A stretch of 5,944 nt of DNA, from contig JACZIY010000634.1 of assembly GCA_014860845.1 (NCBI GenBank), positions 1-5,944 of the forward strand. The letters run 5' to 3'. Position numbers and translations under genes: made by a program. The DNA is from Anaerolineaceae bacterium. Lineage in GTDB: Bacteria; Chloroflexota; Anaerolineae; Anaerolineales; Anaerolineaceae. Positions 1 to 5,944 of the stretch are shown one piece after another. How positions within the stretch are numbered: position 1 is the first letter of the stretch; each line of letters begins with the position of its first letter. Under the pieces are notes generated by a model, which saw only the letters and a list, made by a program, of their open reading frames with translations, was not told the DNA's origin and searched no databases.

Positions 1-1
1 T

Positions 2-1237
2 ATCTGCCTGGTGTCTTTAACATTGATTATCCTTAGTGGATATGGGTGGGTACGTTTCCTGGCTGATCATGTGCATGCCACCCGGAAATTACGTTATGCG
101 GCATTGCAGGTGGGGGATGAGCTGGAAGAAAACATCTGTTTGCAAAACAAGGGCTGGTTGCCTGCTCTGTGGATTGGCATTGCGGATCACAGTGATTTCC
201 TGGCGTATTCGATTGGCGTCATCCGGGCGTTGGATTCTTCCGATAAAGCTGAATGGCGGGTAAATCTCATCTGCAAACAACGCGGGGTATTTTCTCTGGG
301 TCCCTGGGAATGGGTAAGTGGCGATCCTTTTGGGTTATTTACTGTACGGCGTAGTTATTCAAAAGCACAAAAAATGGTAGTGTATCCGCCACTGGCTGTT
401 CTCCCAGATGAATTCCTACCCAAGGGTAAGCAGGTGGGAGATGTGCGTCCTCTTAATCAGCCATGGATATCGGATAGTGTGCAGGCAACTCAGACACGAC
501 CATACCAACCTGGCGATCCGCTGCGCAGAATTCACTGGCGGACGACCGCTCGCCATCAAACCCCCTATGTCAAAATCTTCGATCCCGAAGCTGCCTCGCG
601 TATCTGGCTAATTCCGGATCTGGATCCAGTGGTGCATTCCAAAAATCAATCGGAGGATTGGCAGGATTCCACTGAAGAGACCATGATTTTGTTATTGTCA
701 GCATTGGCTTCGCAGTTGATCAACAACCAGCGTGCTGTGGGATTATTTGCAGGTGTTGATCCAGCCTGTATTTTATTACCCCAACGAGGACCTGCTTTTC
801 TGTGGACAATCCTGTCAGAATTAGCGCCCTTACATACTACACAGCCTGTAAATCTGGAAGAGACATTGAAATCGACCAGAAATTTGATCTCTGCGCGGGA
901 TCTGGTGATTGTCGTGACACCATCGCTGGAAAGCGACTGGATGTTCAACCTGGCACAAATGACGCACAGCTTTGGTGGTAGTGAAGCCTGGGCTTTTATA
1001 CTGGATCCAACGAGCTTTGGTATGGATGGCAATCCAAAAGCTGTGCAAGCGCAGGCAGCCGCGAAGGGAATTAACACGCGTATTGTTCGGCGGGGTGACA
1101 TTCAACCCCAATTGGGAGGTTTGGGGAGCTTGCGGCGTTGGGAGTATCTGACCCTGGGTACTGGCAGGGTTGTGGTTCGTAATCGTCCGCGCCTGGCGGA
1201 AGATCTGGAGGCGATCGAGGTTGGAAAATGGGTGTAG
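2..1237 (+). CDS. DUF58 domain protein, membrane-anchored (5' end cut by window)
   Basis: This gene is probably partial. The frame is open to the left edge, the GTG at 11 has no SD in the 10 bases before it, and the visible protein begins inside a hydrophobic stretch (LTLIILSGYGWV) that fits the second of two N-terminal membrane helices usual in this family. Numbering from the GTG at 11, the DUF58 signature lies at about residues 163-195: RPYQPGDPLRRIHW, then TTAR and a VKIFDPE strand. The rest resembles a von Willebrand A-like fold facing the cytoplasm, but the expected metal site is degenerate (D203-L-D205-P, without the DxSxS serines). The gene overlaps the TgpA-like gene by 10 nt, so translation is probably coupled. 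In other bacteria DUF58 genes commonly sit with a MoxR ATPase and a TgpA-type gene; the biochemical role is unknown. The family call is strong; the function is inference. Confidence 0.9.
   Translation: MCLVSLTLIILSGYGWVRFLADHVHATRKLRYAALQVGDELEENICLQNKGWLPALWIGIADHSDFLAYSIGVIRALDSSDKAEWRVNLICKQRGVFSLGPWEWVSGDPFGLFTVRRSYSKAQKMVVYPPLAVLPDEFLPKGKQVGDVRPLNQPWISDSVQATQTRPYQPGDPLRRIHWRTTARHQTPYVKIFDPEAASRIWLIPDLDPVVHSKNQSEDWQDSTEETMILLLSALASQLINNQRAVGLFAGVDPACILLPQRGPAFLWTILSELAPLHTTQPVNLEETLKSTRNLISARDLVIVVTPSLESDWMFNLAQMTHSFGGSEAWAFILDPTSFGMDGNPKAVQAQAAAKGINTRIVRRGDIQPQLGGLGSLRRWEYLTLGTGRVVVRNRPRLAEDLEAIEVGKWV
1217..1220 (+). promoter_or_regulatory. Ribosome binding site of the TgpA-like gene
   Basis: A GAGG core lies inside the end of the DUF58 gene, 7 nt before the ATG at 1228. 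This supports the ATG as the start and the 10-nt overlap of the two genes. Confidence 0.6.
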
Positions 1238-3456
1238 ATTCGATTCTTGTGCCAACCAATAAAAAACCAATTTCAGCATGGCTAAAAAAGATCAACTGGG
1301 TTGGTATTTTGATCATCGCCATCCTCCTGCTCCTATTGGCGTATGCCCTGGGTGAGTCCTATTGGGTTCGAGTCCCACCACCATTATTTTGGGTGATGAT
1401 ACTGGCGGTTGTCAATGCTTGGTTAATAAGCAAAACACGCTGGCTGATAGTTTGGGGTGTGGCTTATGGCTTTTTAATGGCTCTCGGTTTTGGCATTCAG
1501 TACGTCGGCAAAATTGTGCCCAGGGATACTGGATTTCAGATGTATGACTGGCTTGAATCGACAAACTGGCAAATCTTTCTATTCCTGGAACGCGCAAACC
1601 AGTGGCTGCAATCCATTCAAATGCAAAAGATTATTTATGATGAGGGTTTCTGGGAAATAGTTTTGATTGCTGTGATGTGGGTATCGACCTCCTGGCTGGT
1701 GATCTGCGTGATAAGAGGGAAAAACTTATGGATGGCAATTCTCCCATTAATCGGAACCATTGCTTTTGTTTTACAGAACGACCGCAAAGATGTTGTTGTG
1801 CTCCTGGTAGCATTATTTGTGGGATTTGCACTCGTGACCCATGGTCACTATTCTCAATTAGAGAAAAACTGGCAACGGCAAAAACTCGATTTTCCTGAGC
1901 AGTTGTGGATTGATTGGACTGTAGCAGGTGTCGTGATCAGCAGTGTGGTGTTATTTGCTGCCTATCTTGCGCCAACCATCACAACCCCGGAAGGCTGGCA
2001 GGAAATCCATAATTGGGTGGAGGAGCAAAAAAGACCTAAATCTTCAACTGAATTGGATGCCAATACCGAAGGATACGTTTATCGACTACCTGGGACACGT
2101 GATGAAGAATTACAGCTTTTACAACCTTTGGATTTATCCCATGTAGGTGATCCTTTACCACAGATGGAAGGGACAGTGATGTGGGTACGGACAGGGGATG
2201 CAACGCCACGACCCTGGCGGATGGCAATCTACAGTGCATATACTGGCTCAGGATGGTTGGAAGCAGACCTGGATGAGCAAAGTGATATGCTATTGGAAGA
2301 TGTGCCACAGCAAGGTAGAAAAGGACTGTATCAACGTTTTACACTTTTTCGGGCGGGTGATGGACGTTTATTTTCAGCCGCAGAACCTGTGCAAGCCTTG
2401 AATGAGGATATCAGACTGTTATCTCTGGTGGATGATGATAGCCGGATCGTTACGGGTTTTGTGAAACAATACGAAGTGATTTCCTGGGTTCCGGATGTGA
2501 TTGCAGAGCTGCTTCAAACAGTATCTGGTGAAATTTCCGAGGCGATGCAGGAAGATTATTTACAATTACCGGAAACCATTCCCCAGCGGGTGCGCAATCT
2601 GGCAGCTCGATTGGTTGAGGGGCAAAATACGGTCTACGAGCGAGTGATCAAAATTCAGGATTATGTACGGCAATCCGTGCCATATGATCTGGAATCAGCA
2701 TCGCCAGCCAGTGATCAGGATGTGGTGGACTATTTCCTGTTCGAAGCAAATTCGGGCTTCTGCACCTATTATGCTTCAGCCATGGCGGTATTATTACGCA
2801 TCGAAGGGATCCCAGCCAGGTTGGTCACCGGATATGCACCAGGTGAGTTTGTCCCAGAAGAGGGCTATTTTGAAGTGACCGGTGATCTGGCACATGCCTG
2901 GGTGGAGGTGTATTTTCCCGGATATGGCTGGATACCGTTCGAACCGACGCCATCGCAATCCGTTCCGGCATATTCATATTTGAATTCTGATAATGCCGAA
3001 GTAAACCAGCAAAGTCCTGGAACAACGCAAGCAAACAATCGCCGGGTCTGGCTGCAGGTTCTTTTAGGTGGTCTCATACTTTTTGGTGTCGTCTGGGTAG
3101 TCTGGCTTGTGGTGCGATTTTTCCTTTCCCGACGACAGGAAAAAAAGATGGCACTGCATCCAGTTGCCTTGGCATACCGGAGATTAAGGATAAATTTAGC
3201 AAATGCTGGCGTTATTGGTGCACCTAATTTGACACCGCGGGAATTTTTGGAGTTGGTTGAAGGAAGAATTGAGCAATTTACTCAGTTGAGGAATGCGTTG
3301 AGGATGGGTACTGAAATCTATGAACGGACTATCTACAGTCCACTTGCTCCAGAGGTGAAAGATATTATTTTATTTCGTAATTCTATAAAGAAATCAATTT
3401 TTGAAAGGGTAGGGTTAAGGTTGAAATATGTGTTAAAACGAATTACGAAGAAATAA
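1228..3456 (+). CDS. TgpA-family membrane transglutaminase-like protein (DUF3488 / DUF4129)
   Basis: A 742-residue multi-pass membrane enzyme-like protein. Hydrophobic segments lie at about residues 24-42, 52-68, 72-93, 142-162, 167-182, 188-204 and 230-250 (the DUF3488-type bundle). A large extracytoplasmic region of about 250-605 follows, then a last helix at about 607-632 and a cytoplasmic DUF4129-like tail. The transglutaminase core is clear. The nucleophile is C512 in SGFCTYYASAMAVLLR, followed by GIPARLVTGYAPG. The histidine is H556 in AHAWVEVYFPGYGW. The third catalytic position is E572 in PFEPTPS, where Asp is the commoner residue. In Pseudomonas aeruginosa TgpA the same architecture is essential for growth, but the natural substrate is unresolved; transamidase and protease-like activities are both possible. 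The gene overlaps the DUF58 gene, the usual partner. The last roughly 100 codons use AGA/AGG for arginine far more than the rest. The family call is strong; the reaction is inferred. Confidence 0.93.
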   Translation: MGVDSILVPTNKKPISAWLKKINWVGILIIAILLLLLAYALGESYWVRVPPPLFWVMILAVVNAWLISKTRWLIVWGVAYGFLMALGFGIQYVGKIVPRDTGFQMYDWLESTNWQIFLFLERANQWLQSIQMQKIIYDEGFWEIVLIAVMWVSTSWLVICVIRGKNLWMAILPLIGTIAFVLQNDRKDVVVLLVALFVGFALVTHGHYSQLEKNWQRQKLDFPEQLWIDWTVAGVVISSVVLFAAYLAPTITTPEGWQEIHNWVEEQKRPKSSTELDANTEGYVYRLPGTRDEELQLLQPLDLSHVGDPLPQMEGTVMWVRTGDATPRPWRMAIYSAYTGSGWLEADLDEQSDMLLEDVPQQGRKGLYQRFTLFRAGDGRLFSAAEPVQALNEDIRLLSLVDDDSRIVTGFVKQYEVISWVPDVIAELLQTVSGEISEAMQEDYLQLPETIPQRVRNLAARLVEGQNTVYERVIKIQDYVRQSVPYDLESASPASDQDVVDYFLFEANSGFCTYYASAMAVLLRIEGIPARLVTGYAPGEFVPEEGYFEVTGDLAHAWVEVYFPGYGWIPFEPTPSQSVPAYSYLNSDNAEVNQQSPGTTQANNRRVWLQVLLGGLILFGVVWVVWLVVRFFLSRRQEKKMALHPVALAYRRLRINLANAGVIGAPNLTPREFLELVEGRIEQFTQLRNALRMGTEIYERTIYSPLAPEVKDIILFRNSIKKSIFERVGLRLKYVLKRITKK

Positions 3457-3660
3457 ATTTCCGCCTGGAGTTTATGGATTTTCTGAAAAGTAAATATCAA
3501 TGAGTAATACAATATAAAGAATTATCCAAATCGACTGGGTGCTAATAAAAAAAGTGAAATTCAATACCCAAAAAGAGCATAACCATGATTGCATTTTCCC
3601 GGTTATCGTCTACACTTAAAATAGGACTAAATTGGAAATCCAGATCCGTATGGGGAGTAA

Positions 3661-3683
3661 AATCCTGACAGATGGTGAGGATT
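3661..3683. repeat. Stem-loop AATCCT-N11-AGGATT upstream of prs
   Basis: A perfect 6-bp inverted repeat with an 11-nt spacer lies about 27 nt before the -10 candidate. It has no following T run, so it is not a terminator. The position fits an operator or a small hairpin. The right arm runs straight into a second, overlapping palindrome GGAT-T-ATCC at 3679-3687, so alternative pairings exist. Confidence 0.35.
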
Positions 3684-3709
3684 ATCCGGTGTTCGGTATT
3701 GAGGTAAGA

Positions 3710-3718
3710 TGCTAGAAT
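3710..3718 (+). promoter_or_regulatory. Candidate extended -10 promoter of the prs-mutM operon
   Basis: TGCTAGAAT at 3710-3718 matches the extended -10 form TGn-TATAAT with one mismatch in the hexamer. No good TTGACA-like -35 element lies 16-18 nt upstream, which is acceptable for extended -10 promoters. Transcription would start near 3725, giving a leader of roughly 40 nt that contains the prs ribosome site. The element sits inside a short hairpin GGTAA-N10-TTACC (3703-3722). The call rests on motif and position only. Confidence 0.4.
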
Positions 3719-3753
3719 TACCATGTTTTATGCTCTTAATGTAATTCCCAAAA

Positions 3754-3761
3754 GAAGGTGA
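3754..3761 (+). promoter_or_regulatory. Ribosome binding site of prs
   Basis: GAAGGTGA is a good SD, ending 6 nt before the ATG at 3768. It decides the start: the later ATG codons at 3801 and 3804, nearer to the usual Prs N-terminus, have only weak purine stretches before them. Confidence 0.7.
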
Positions 3762-3767
3762 AGAGAG

Positions 3768-4763
3768 ATGGCTTATACCAGTCACGGTCGACATGAGAAG
3801 ATGATGTATGGGGGTATAAAGCTGTATGCGGGCACATCCTGTCCGACATTGGCACAAAAAATAGCAGATTATTTACGCTTGAATTTGAATGAACGTGACA
3901 TTATTGAATTCCCGAATGAGAACCTGTTCGTAAAATTGCACACCAGTGTGCGCGGACAGGATTGCTATGTGATGCAGACGACCTCTCCACCTGTGCATCG
4001 CAACCTGATGGAATTATTGATCCTGATTCAAACTTTACGACTGGACTCGGCTGCACGTATTACCGCAGTGATTCCCTACCTTTGTTACGCGCGCTCCGAC
4101 AAGAAAGACCAACCACGGGTACCCATCACAGCACGATTGGTGGCGGATATGATACAAACAGCTGGAGCAGATCGTTACATCACCATGGATTTACACGCAG
4201 GTCAGATTCAAGGATTCTTCTCGATTCCTGGAGATGTGCTTTCCGCATTTTCATTGCAACTCGATTATCTGAGATCTTTGAGACCCAACATGATTGATCC
4301 TGTGGTGGTCACAGCTGATCTGGGTTTTGCGAAGAAAGGCCGTAACTACGCGGCTGCGCTGGATGTACCCATGGCGTTTATTGAGAAACGTCGGGCCGGC
4401 AATGATGCCAAAGCCAAAGCCTTAAACCTGATCGGTAATGTTCACGAACGCGATGTGATCATCGTGGATGATGAGGTGGATACAGGTGGATCGATGGTGG
4501 AAGCCGTCAATTTACTGAAAGAGAATGGTGCCCGGGATATTTACATCTCGTTTGTGCATCCCAGCTTATCCGCGGATGCAGCCGAGAGGTTAGGCGCTTT
4601 ACCGGTCAAGCAGTTTATTACCACCGACACCATCCCGATTTCGAAAGAAAAAGAGGCATTCTTCTCCGGTCGCTTAAGGATCCTGACGATTTCTAAATTG
4701 ATTGGTGAGGTCATCCGGCGTGCTAATGAAGGCCGTAGTGTAGGCGAATTGTTCAACGAATAG
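3768..4763 (+). CDS. prs: Ribose-phosphate pyrophosphokinase (PRPP synthetase)
   Basis: This cytoplasmic enzyme transfers pyrophosphate from ATP to ribose 5-phosphate, giving PRPP for purine, pyrimidine, His, Trp and NAD synthesis. The protein has 331 residues; typical bacterial Prs has about 310-320. Visible motifs: KLYAG at 18-22; an ATP-site segment YARSDKK at 107-113, where many Prs have RQD; the signature DLHAGQIQGFF at 141-151; the flexible-loop KRR at 207-209; and the PRPP/ribose-phosphate loop VDDEVDTGGS at 233-242. About 13 extra residues precede the usual N-terminus; the strong SD supports the ATG at 3768, but starts at 3801 or 3804 are possible. The stretch TADLGFAKKGRNYAAAL differs from the usual SPDIGGVVRAR form, so this may be a divergent Prs subfamily with different ADP or phosphate control (inference). 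It is the first gene of a tight operon with mutM. Confidence 0.93.
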   Translation: MAYTSHGRHEKMMYGGIKLYAGTSCPTLAQKIADYLRLNLNERDIIEFPNENLFVKLHTSVRGQDCYVMQTTSPPVHRNLMELLILIQTLRLDSAARITAVIPYLCYARSDKKDQPRVPITARLVADMIQTAGADRYITMDLHAGQIQGFFSIPGDVLSAFSLQLDYLRSLRPNMIDPVVVTADLGFAKKGRNYAAALDVPMAFIEKRRAGNDAKAKALNLIGNVHERDVIIVDDEVDTGGSMVEAVNLLKENGARDIYISFVHPSLSADAAERLGALPVKQFITTDTIPISKEKEAFFSGRLRILTISKLIGEVIRRANEGRSVGELFNE

Positions 4764-4766
4764 AGG
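4763..4766 (+). promoter_or_regulatory. Ribosome binding site that decides the mutM start
   Basis: GAGG overlaps the last base of the prs stop codon and lies 6 nt before the TTG at 4773. For the alternative TTG at 4767 the spacing would be zero. This picks 4773 and suggests that mutM translation is coupled to the end of prs. Confidence 0.7.
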
Positions 4767-4772
4767 TTGAAC

Positions 4773-5621
4773 TTGCCAGAACTTCCAGAGGTTGAAACCA
4801 TTTGCAGGGCATTACGATCAGGGGGTCGAGATGCGCCAGCTATTGTTGGCTGGAAGATCAAACGGGCAGAAGTCTTATGGCAGAAGACGCTGGCTGAACC
4901 CGATCTGAAAGAGTTCTTACAGCGTATAGCAGATCATCAAGTTGTAGATGTTCGTCGCCGGGGAAAGTTCATCGTCATTCATTTGTCTGATGGATTTTTG
5001 ATTGTACATTTGCGCATGAGTGGCGATTTACGGGTGGATCCAGATGCGATGGAATTGTTACCCCATGATCGTCTGGTGGTCTGGTTCCAGAATGGCTATC
5101 ACCTGGCATTTAATGACACGCGTAAATTTGGCAGAGTCTGGTTGCTTAAGGATCTGGATGGATTGTTGCATCGCCTGGGACCCGAACCCCTGGAGATTAC
5201 CGATGCGAAAGATTTTTATCAGCGCTTGATCAACCGTAAGCGACAATTAAAACCTTTGTTGATGGATCAGACATTTATATCCGGAATGGGGAATATTTAC
5301 ACAGATGAGGCTTTGCATATCGCCGGGATTCATCCATTGAATAATTCAGCTGAATTAACCTCGGAGCAGGCTCAAAAACTACTGTCAGCCATCCAACAGG
5401 TGCTAAGAAAAGGAATTGAGCGTAATGGCGCAAGCATCGATTGGATATATCGCGGGGGAAGTTTTCAGAATGAATTTCGGGTGTATGGTCGCAGTGGACA
5501 GGCGTGCCCGATTTGTGGTACATTAATTGAAAAGATAGTGGTTGGTCAACGAGGAACGCATTTTTGCCCTGTTTGTCAGCCCGGATTCCACTCTTTCCGA
5601 ACAAAAGAAAAGGAAGGTTGA
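4773..5621 (+). CDS. mutM: Formamidopyrimidine-DNA glycosylase (Fpg/MutM)
   Basis: This base-excision repair enzyme removes 8-oxoguanine and formamidopyrimidines and cuts the abasic site by beta/delta-elimination. The start is placed at the TTG at 4773, not the in-frame TTG at 4767: catalysis uses the free amino group of Pro2, so the protein must begin M-PELPEVET. This gives 282 residues (Escherichia coli has 269). Visible residues: P2 and E3; K65, matching the conserved Lys57; the intercalating triad M82 (LRMSG), R117 and F119 (NDTRKFG); the helix-two-turn-helix segment GMGNIYTDEALHIAGIHP from 171; and a C-terminal zinc finger C245-x2-C248, C265-x2-C268, with R260 in GQRGTHFCP contacting DNA. 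All key residues are present, so it should be active. The extra length includes about 8 residues before K65. It lies 9 nt after prs and 3 nt before the next gene. The rare TTG start suggests modest expression. Confidence 0.95.
   Translation: MPELPEVETICRALRSGGRDAPAIVGWKIKRAEVLWQKTLAEPDLKEFLQRIADHQVVDVRRRGKFIVIHLSDGFLIVHLRMSGDLRVDPDAMELLPHDRLVVWFQNGYHLAFNDTRKFGRVWLLKDLDGLLHRLGPEPLEITDAKDFYQRLINRKRQLKPLLMDQTFISGMGNIYTDEALHIAGIHPLNNSAELTSEQAQKLLSAIQQVLRKGIERNGASIDWIYRGGSFQNEFRVYGRSGQACPICGTLIEKIVVGQRGTHFCPVCQPGFHSFRTKEKEG
5611..5617 (+). promoter_or_regulatory. Ribosome binding site of the third operon gene
   Basis: AGGAAGG lies within the last codons of mutM, 7 nt before the ATG at 5625. It is a strong SD and supports the following open frame as a real gene. 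Confidence 0.65.
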
Positions 5622-5624
5622 TCT

Positions 5625-5944
5625 ATGGCTATTCAGTCCAATCTGATTGTGATCGTCTTTTTTGTAATGGCTGGGCTATTGTTAGCTGGCTTAATTGTTT
5701 TCCTGGTCATATATTTTTCCAGATCTTCAAAAAAGACCGAAGTGCGTGATCGCACCACACCATTATCAGAAACTTTCCAAACGGATTCAAATACAACGAC
5801 TGAAAAAGAGGTGGCCAAGGAGATGTCCCATACCAGATTGGTCACCTTAGGAAGGTCGATCAAGGATGATCAATTTGCTGTTTTATTTGGAGATGAGTGG
5901 ATCCGAGACGCCAGTCAATTGAGTTTTGTCCAACGCAACCGTCT
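5625..5944 (+). CDS. Hypothetical single-pass membrane protein (3' end cut by window)
   Basis: An open frame runs from the ATG at 5625 to the window end (106 codons plus 2 nt). I do not recognise the family. Residues 7-31 form one strongly hydrophobic helix (LIVIVFFVMAGLLLAGLIVF and on), followed by SRSSKK. By the positive-inside rule this puts the C-terminus in the cytoplasm; the helix acts as an uncleaved anchor. A polar Ser/Thr/Glu-rich linker covers about 38-68, and a possibly folded domain starts near HTRLVTLGRS (69-78) and continues off the edge. It has a strong SD and starts 3 nt after the mutM stop, so it is the third gene of the prs-mutM operon. That it is a gene is well supported; its function is unknown. 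Confidence 0.8.
   Translation, partial: MAIQSNLIVIVFFVMAGLLLAGLIVFLVIYFSRSSKKTEVRDRTTPLSETFQTDSNTTTEKEVAKEMSHTRLVTLGRSIKDDQFAVLFGDEWIRDASQLSFVQRNR

Larger units (their letters stand above)
3573..3737. repeat. Perfect 10-nt inverted repeat with arms 3573-3582 and 3728-3737
   Basis: AAGAGCATAA at 3573-3582 has its exact reverse complement TTATGCTCTT at 3728-3737, separated by 145 nt. The two arms enclose most of the prs upstream region. They could be operator half-sites for DNA looping or the closing helix of a structured leader, or they could be chance in AT-rich DNA. The repeat itself is seen directly; any role is inference. If transcription starts near 3725, only the right arm would be in the mRNA. 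Confidence 0.4.
3457..3767. other. AT-rich intergenic region upstream of prs
   Basis: These 311 nt hold no gene I can support. The region is visibly richer in A and T than its neighbours. Its right third carries an extended -10 promoter candidate, a 6-bp stem-loop and one half of a long-range inverted repeat, described separately. I see no GC-rich hairpin followed by a T run after the TgpA-like stop, so how transcription ends there is unclear: it may be Rho-dependent or read through into prs. Short ORFs on both strands lack coding features or good ribosome sites. Confidence 0.7.

Noticed and set aside
646..1101. 151-codon minus-strand ORF, and a 149-codon one at 830-1279
   Set aside because: Both lie wholly opposite the conserved DUF58 and TgpA coding frames and show no family features; they are antisense shadows.
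1364..1383. tRNA T-arm look-alike (GGGTTCGAGTCCC then ACCACCA)
   Set aside because: The match is striking, but no matching acceptor strand, D-arm or anticodon arm lies in the preceding 70 nt, and the stretch codes without interruption for the start of the TgpA-like membrane domain. Taken as coincidence.
3521..3570. Possible terminator after the TgpA-like gene (TGGGT at 3536-3540 with ACCCA at 3566-3570)
   Set aside because: The stem is 5 bp with a 25-nt loop, and it is followed by A residues, not T. It does not fit an intrinsic terminator on either strand.
3585..3668. 27-codon plus-strand ORF in the gap
   Set aside because: Poorly spaced AAGAG upstream, no family features, and it lies before the candidate promoter of prs.
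3542..3724. 60-codon minus-strand ORF in the intergenic gap
   Set aside because: It has only a weak AAGAG before the ATG, no recognisable domain or membrane helix, and the composition of non-coding AT-rich DNA.
3723..3761. Short upstream ORF (MFYALNVIPKRR) whose stop overlaps the prs SD
   Set aside because: It would look like a leader peptide, but there is no SD before its ATG, and the best promoter candidate would start transcription just at or after the ATG.
4541..4861. 106-codon minus-strand ORF spanning the prs-mutM junction
   Set aside because: It is antisense to conserved motifs in both genes and has no recognisable domain.
5633..5863. 76-codon minus-strand ORF at the right end
   Set aside because: The plus-strand frame from 5625 has a strong SD, operon spacing and a clear membrane helix; the minus frame has none of these.
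1..5944. CRISPR array, insertion sequence, rRNA/tRNA gene or defence system
   Set aside because: No regularly spaced repeats, no transposase-like protein, no terminal inverted repeats and no RNA gene structure were seen on either strand.

Overview
The window looks like ordinary chromosomal DNA of a free-living bacterium. All real genes are on the + strand, with mid-range base composition. The style of the proteins (a DUF58 plus TgpA-type transglutaminase pair, a ribose-phosphate pyrophosphokinase with a divergent C-terminal half, and MutM) suggests a Chloroflexota lineage, perhaps Anaerolineae. That assignment is inference from general resemblance; no search was run.

Layout. (1) Positions 2-3456 hold a two-gene block: the 3' part of a DUF58 membrane-associated protein, cut by the left window edge, and a 742-residue multi-pass transglutaminase-like protein of the TgpA (DUF3488/DUF4129) family. 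The two reading frames overlap by 10 nt. In many bacteria such a pair follows a MoxR-type AAA+ ATPase gene, which would lie to the left of the window. (2) Positions 3457-3767 are the only long gap, an AT-rich stretch of 311 nt. It holds a plausible extended -10 promoter, a small stem-loop and several inverted repeats, but no convincing terminator. (3) Positions 3768-5944 hold a compact operon: prs (PRPP synthetase), mutM/fpg (8-oxoguanine DNA glycosylase) and the start of an unrecognised single-pass membrane protein that runs off the right edge. With mutM started at a TTG at 4773, the gaps are 9 nt and 3 nt, and each downstream gene has a Shine-Dalgarno (SD) sequence overlapping or just ahead of the previous stop.

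How the genes work together. DUF58 and TgpA probably act as one envelope module: a membrane-bound cytoplasmic DUF58 partner and an extracytoplasmic Cys-His-Glu/Asp transglutaminase or protease-like domain. Their substrate is not known. prs feeds PRPP to nucleotide, His, Trp and NAD synthesis; mutM removes oxidised purines from DNA. They share a transcript by position only; no direct functional link is visible.

I found no mobile element, CRISPR array, RNA gene or defence system, and nothing that amounts to a clearly new system. The points most worth checking are the mutM start, the unrecognised third operon gene, the prs upstream region, and unusual residues in Prs, TgpA and DUF58.
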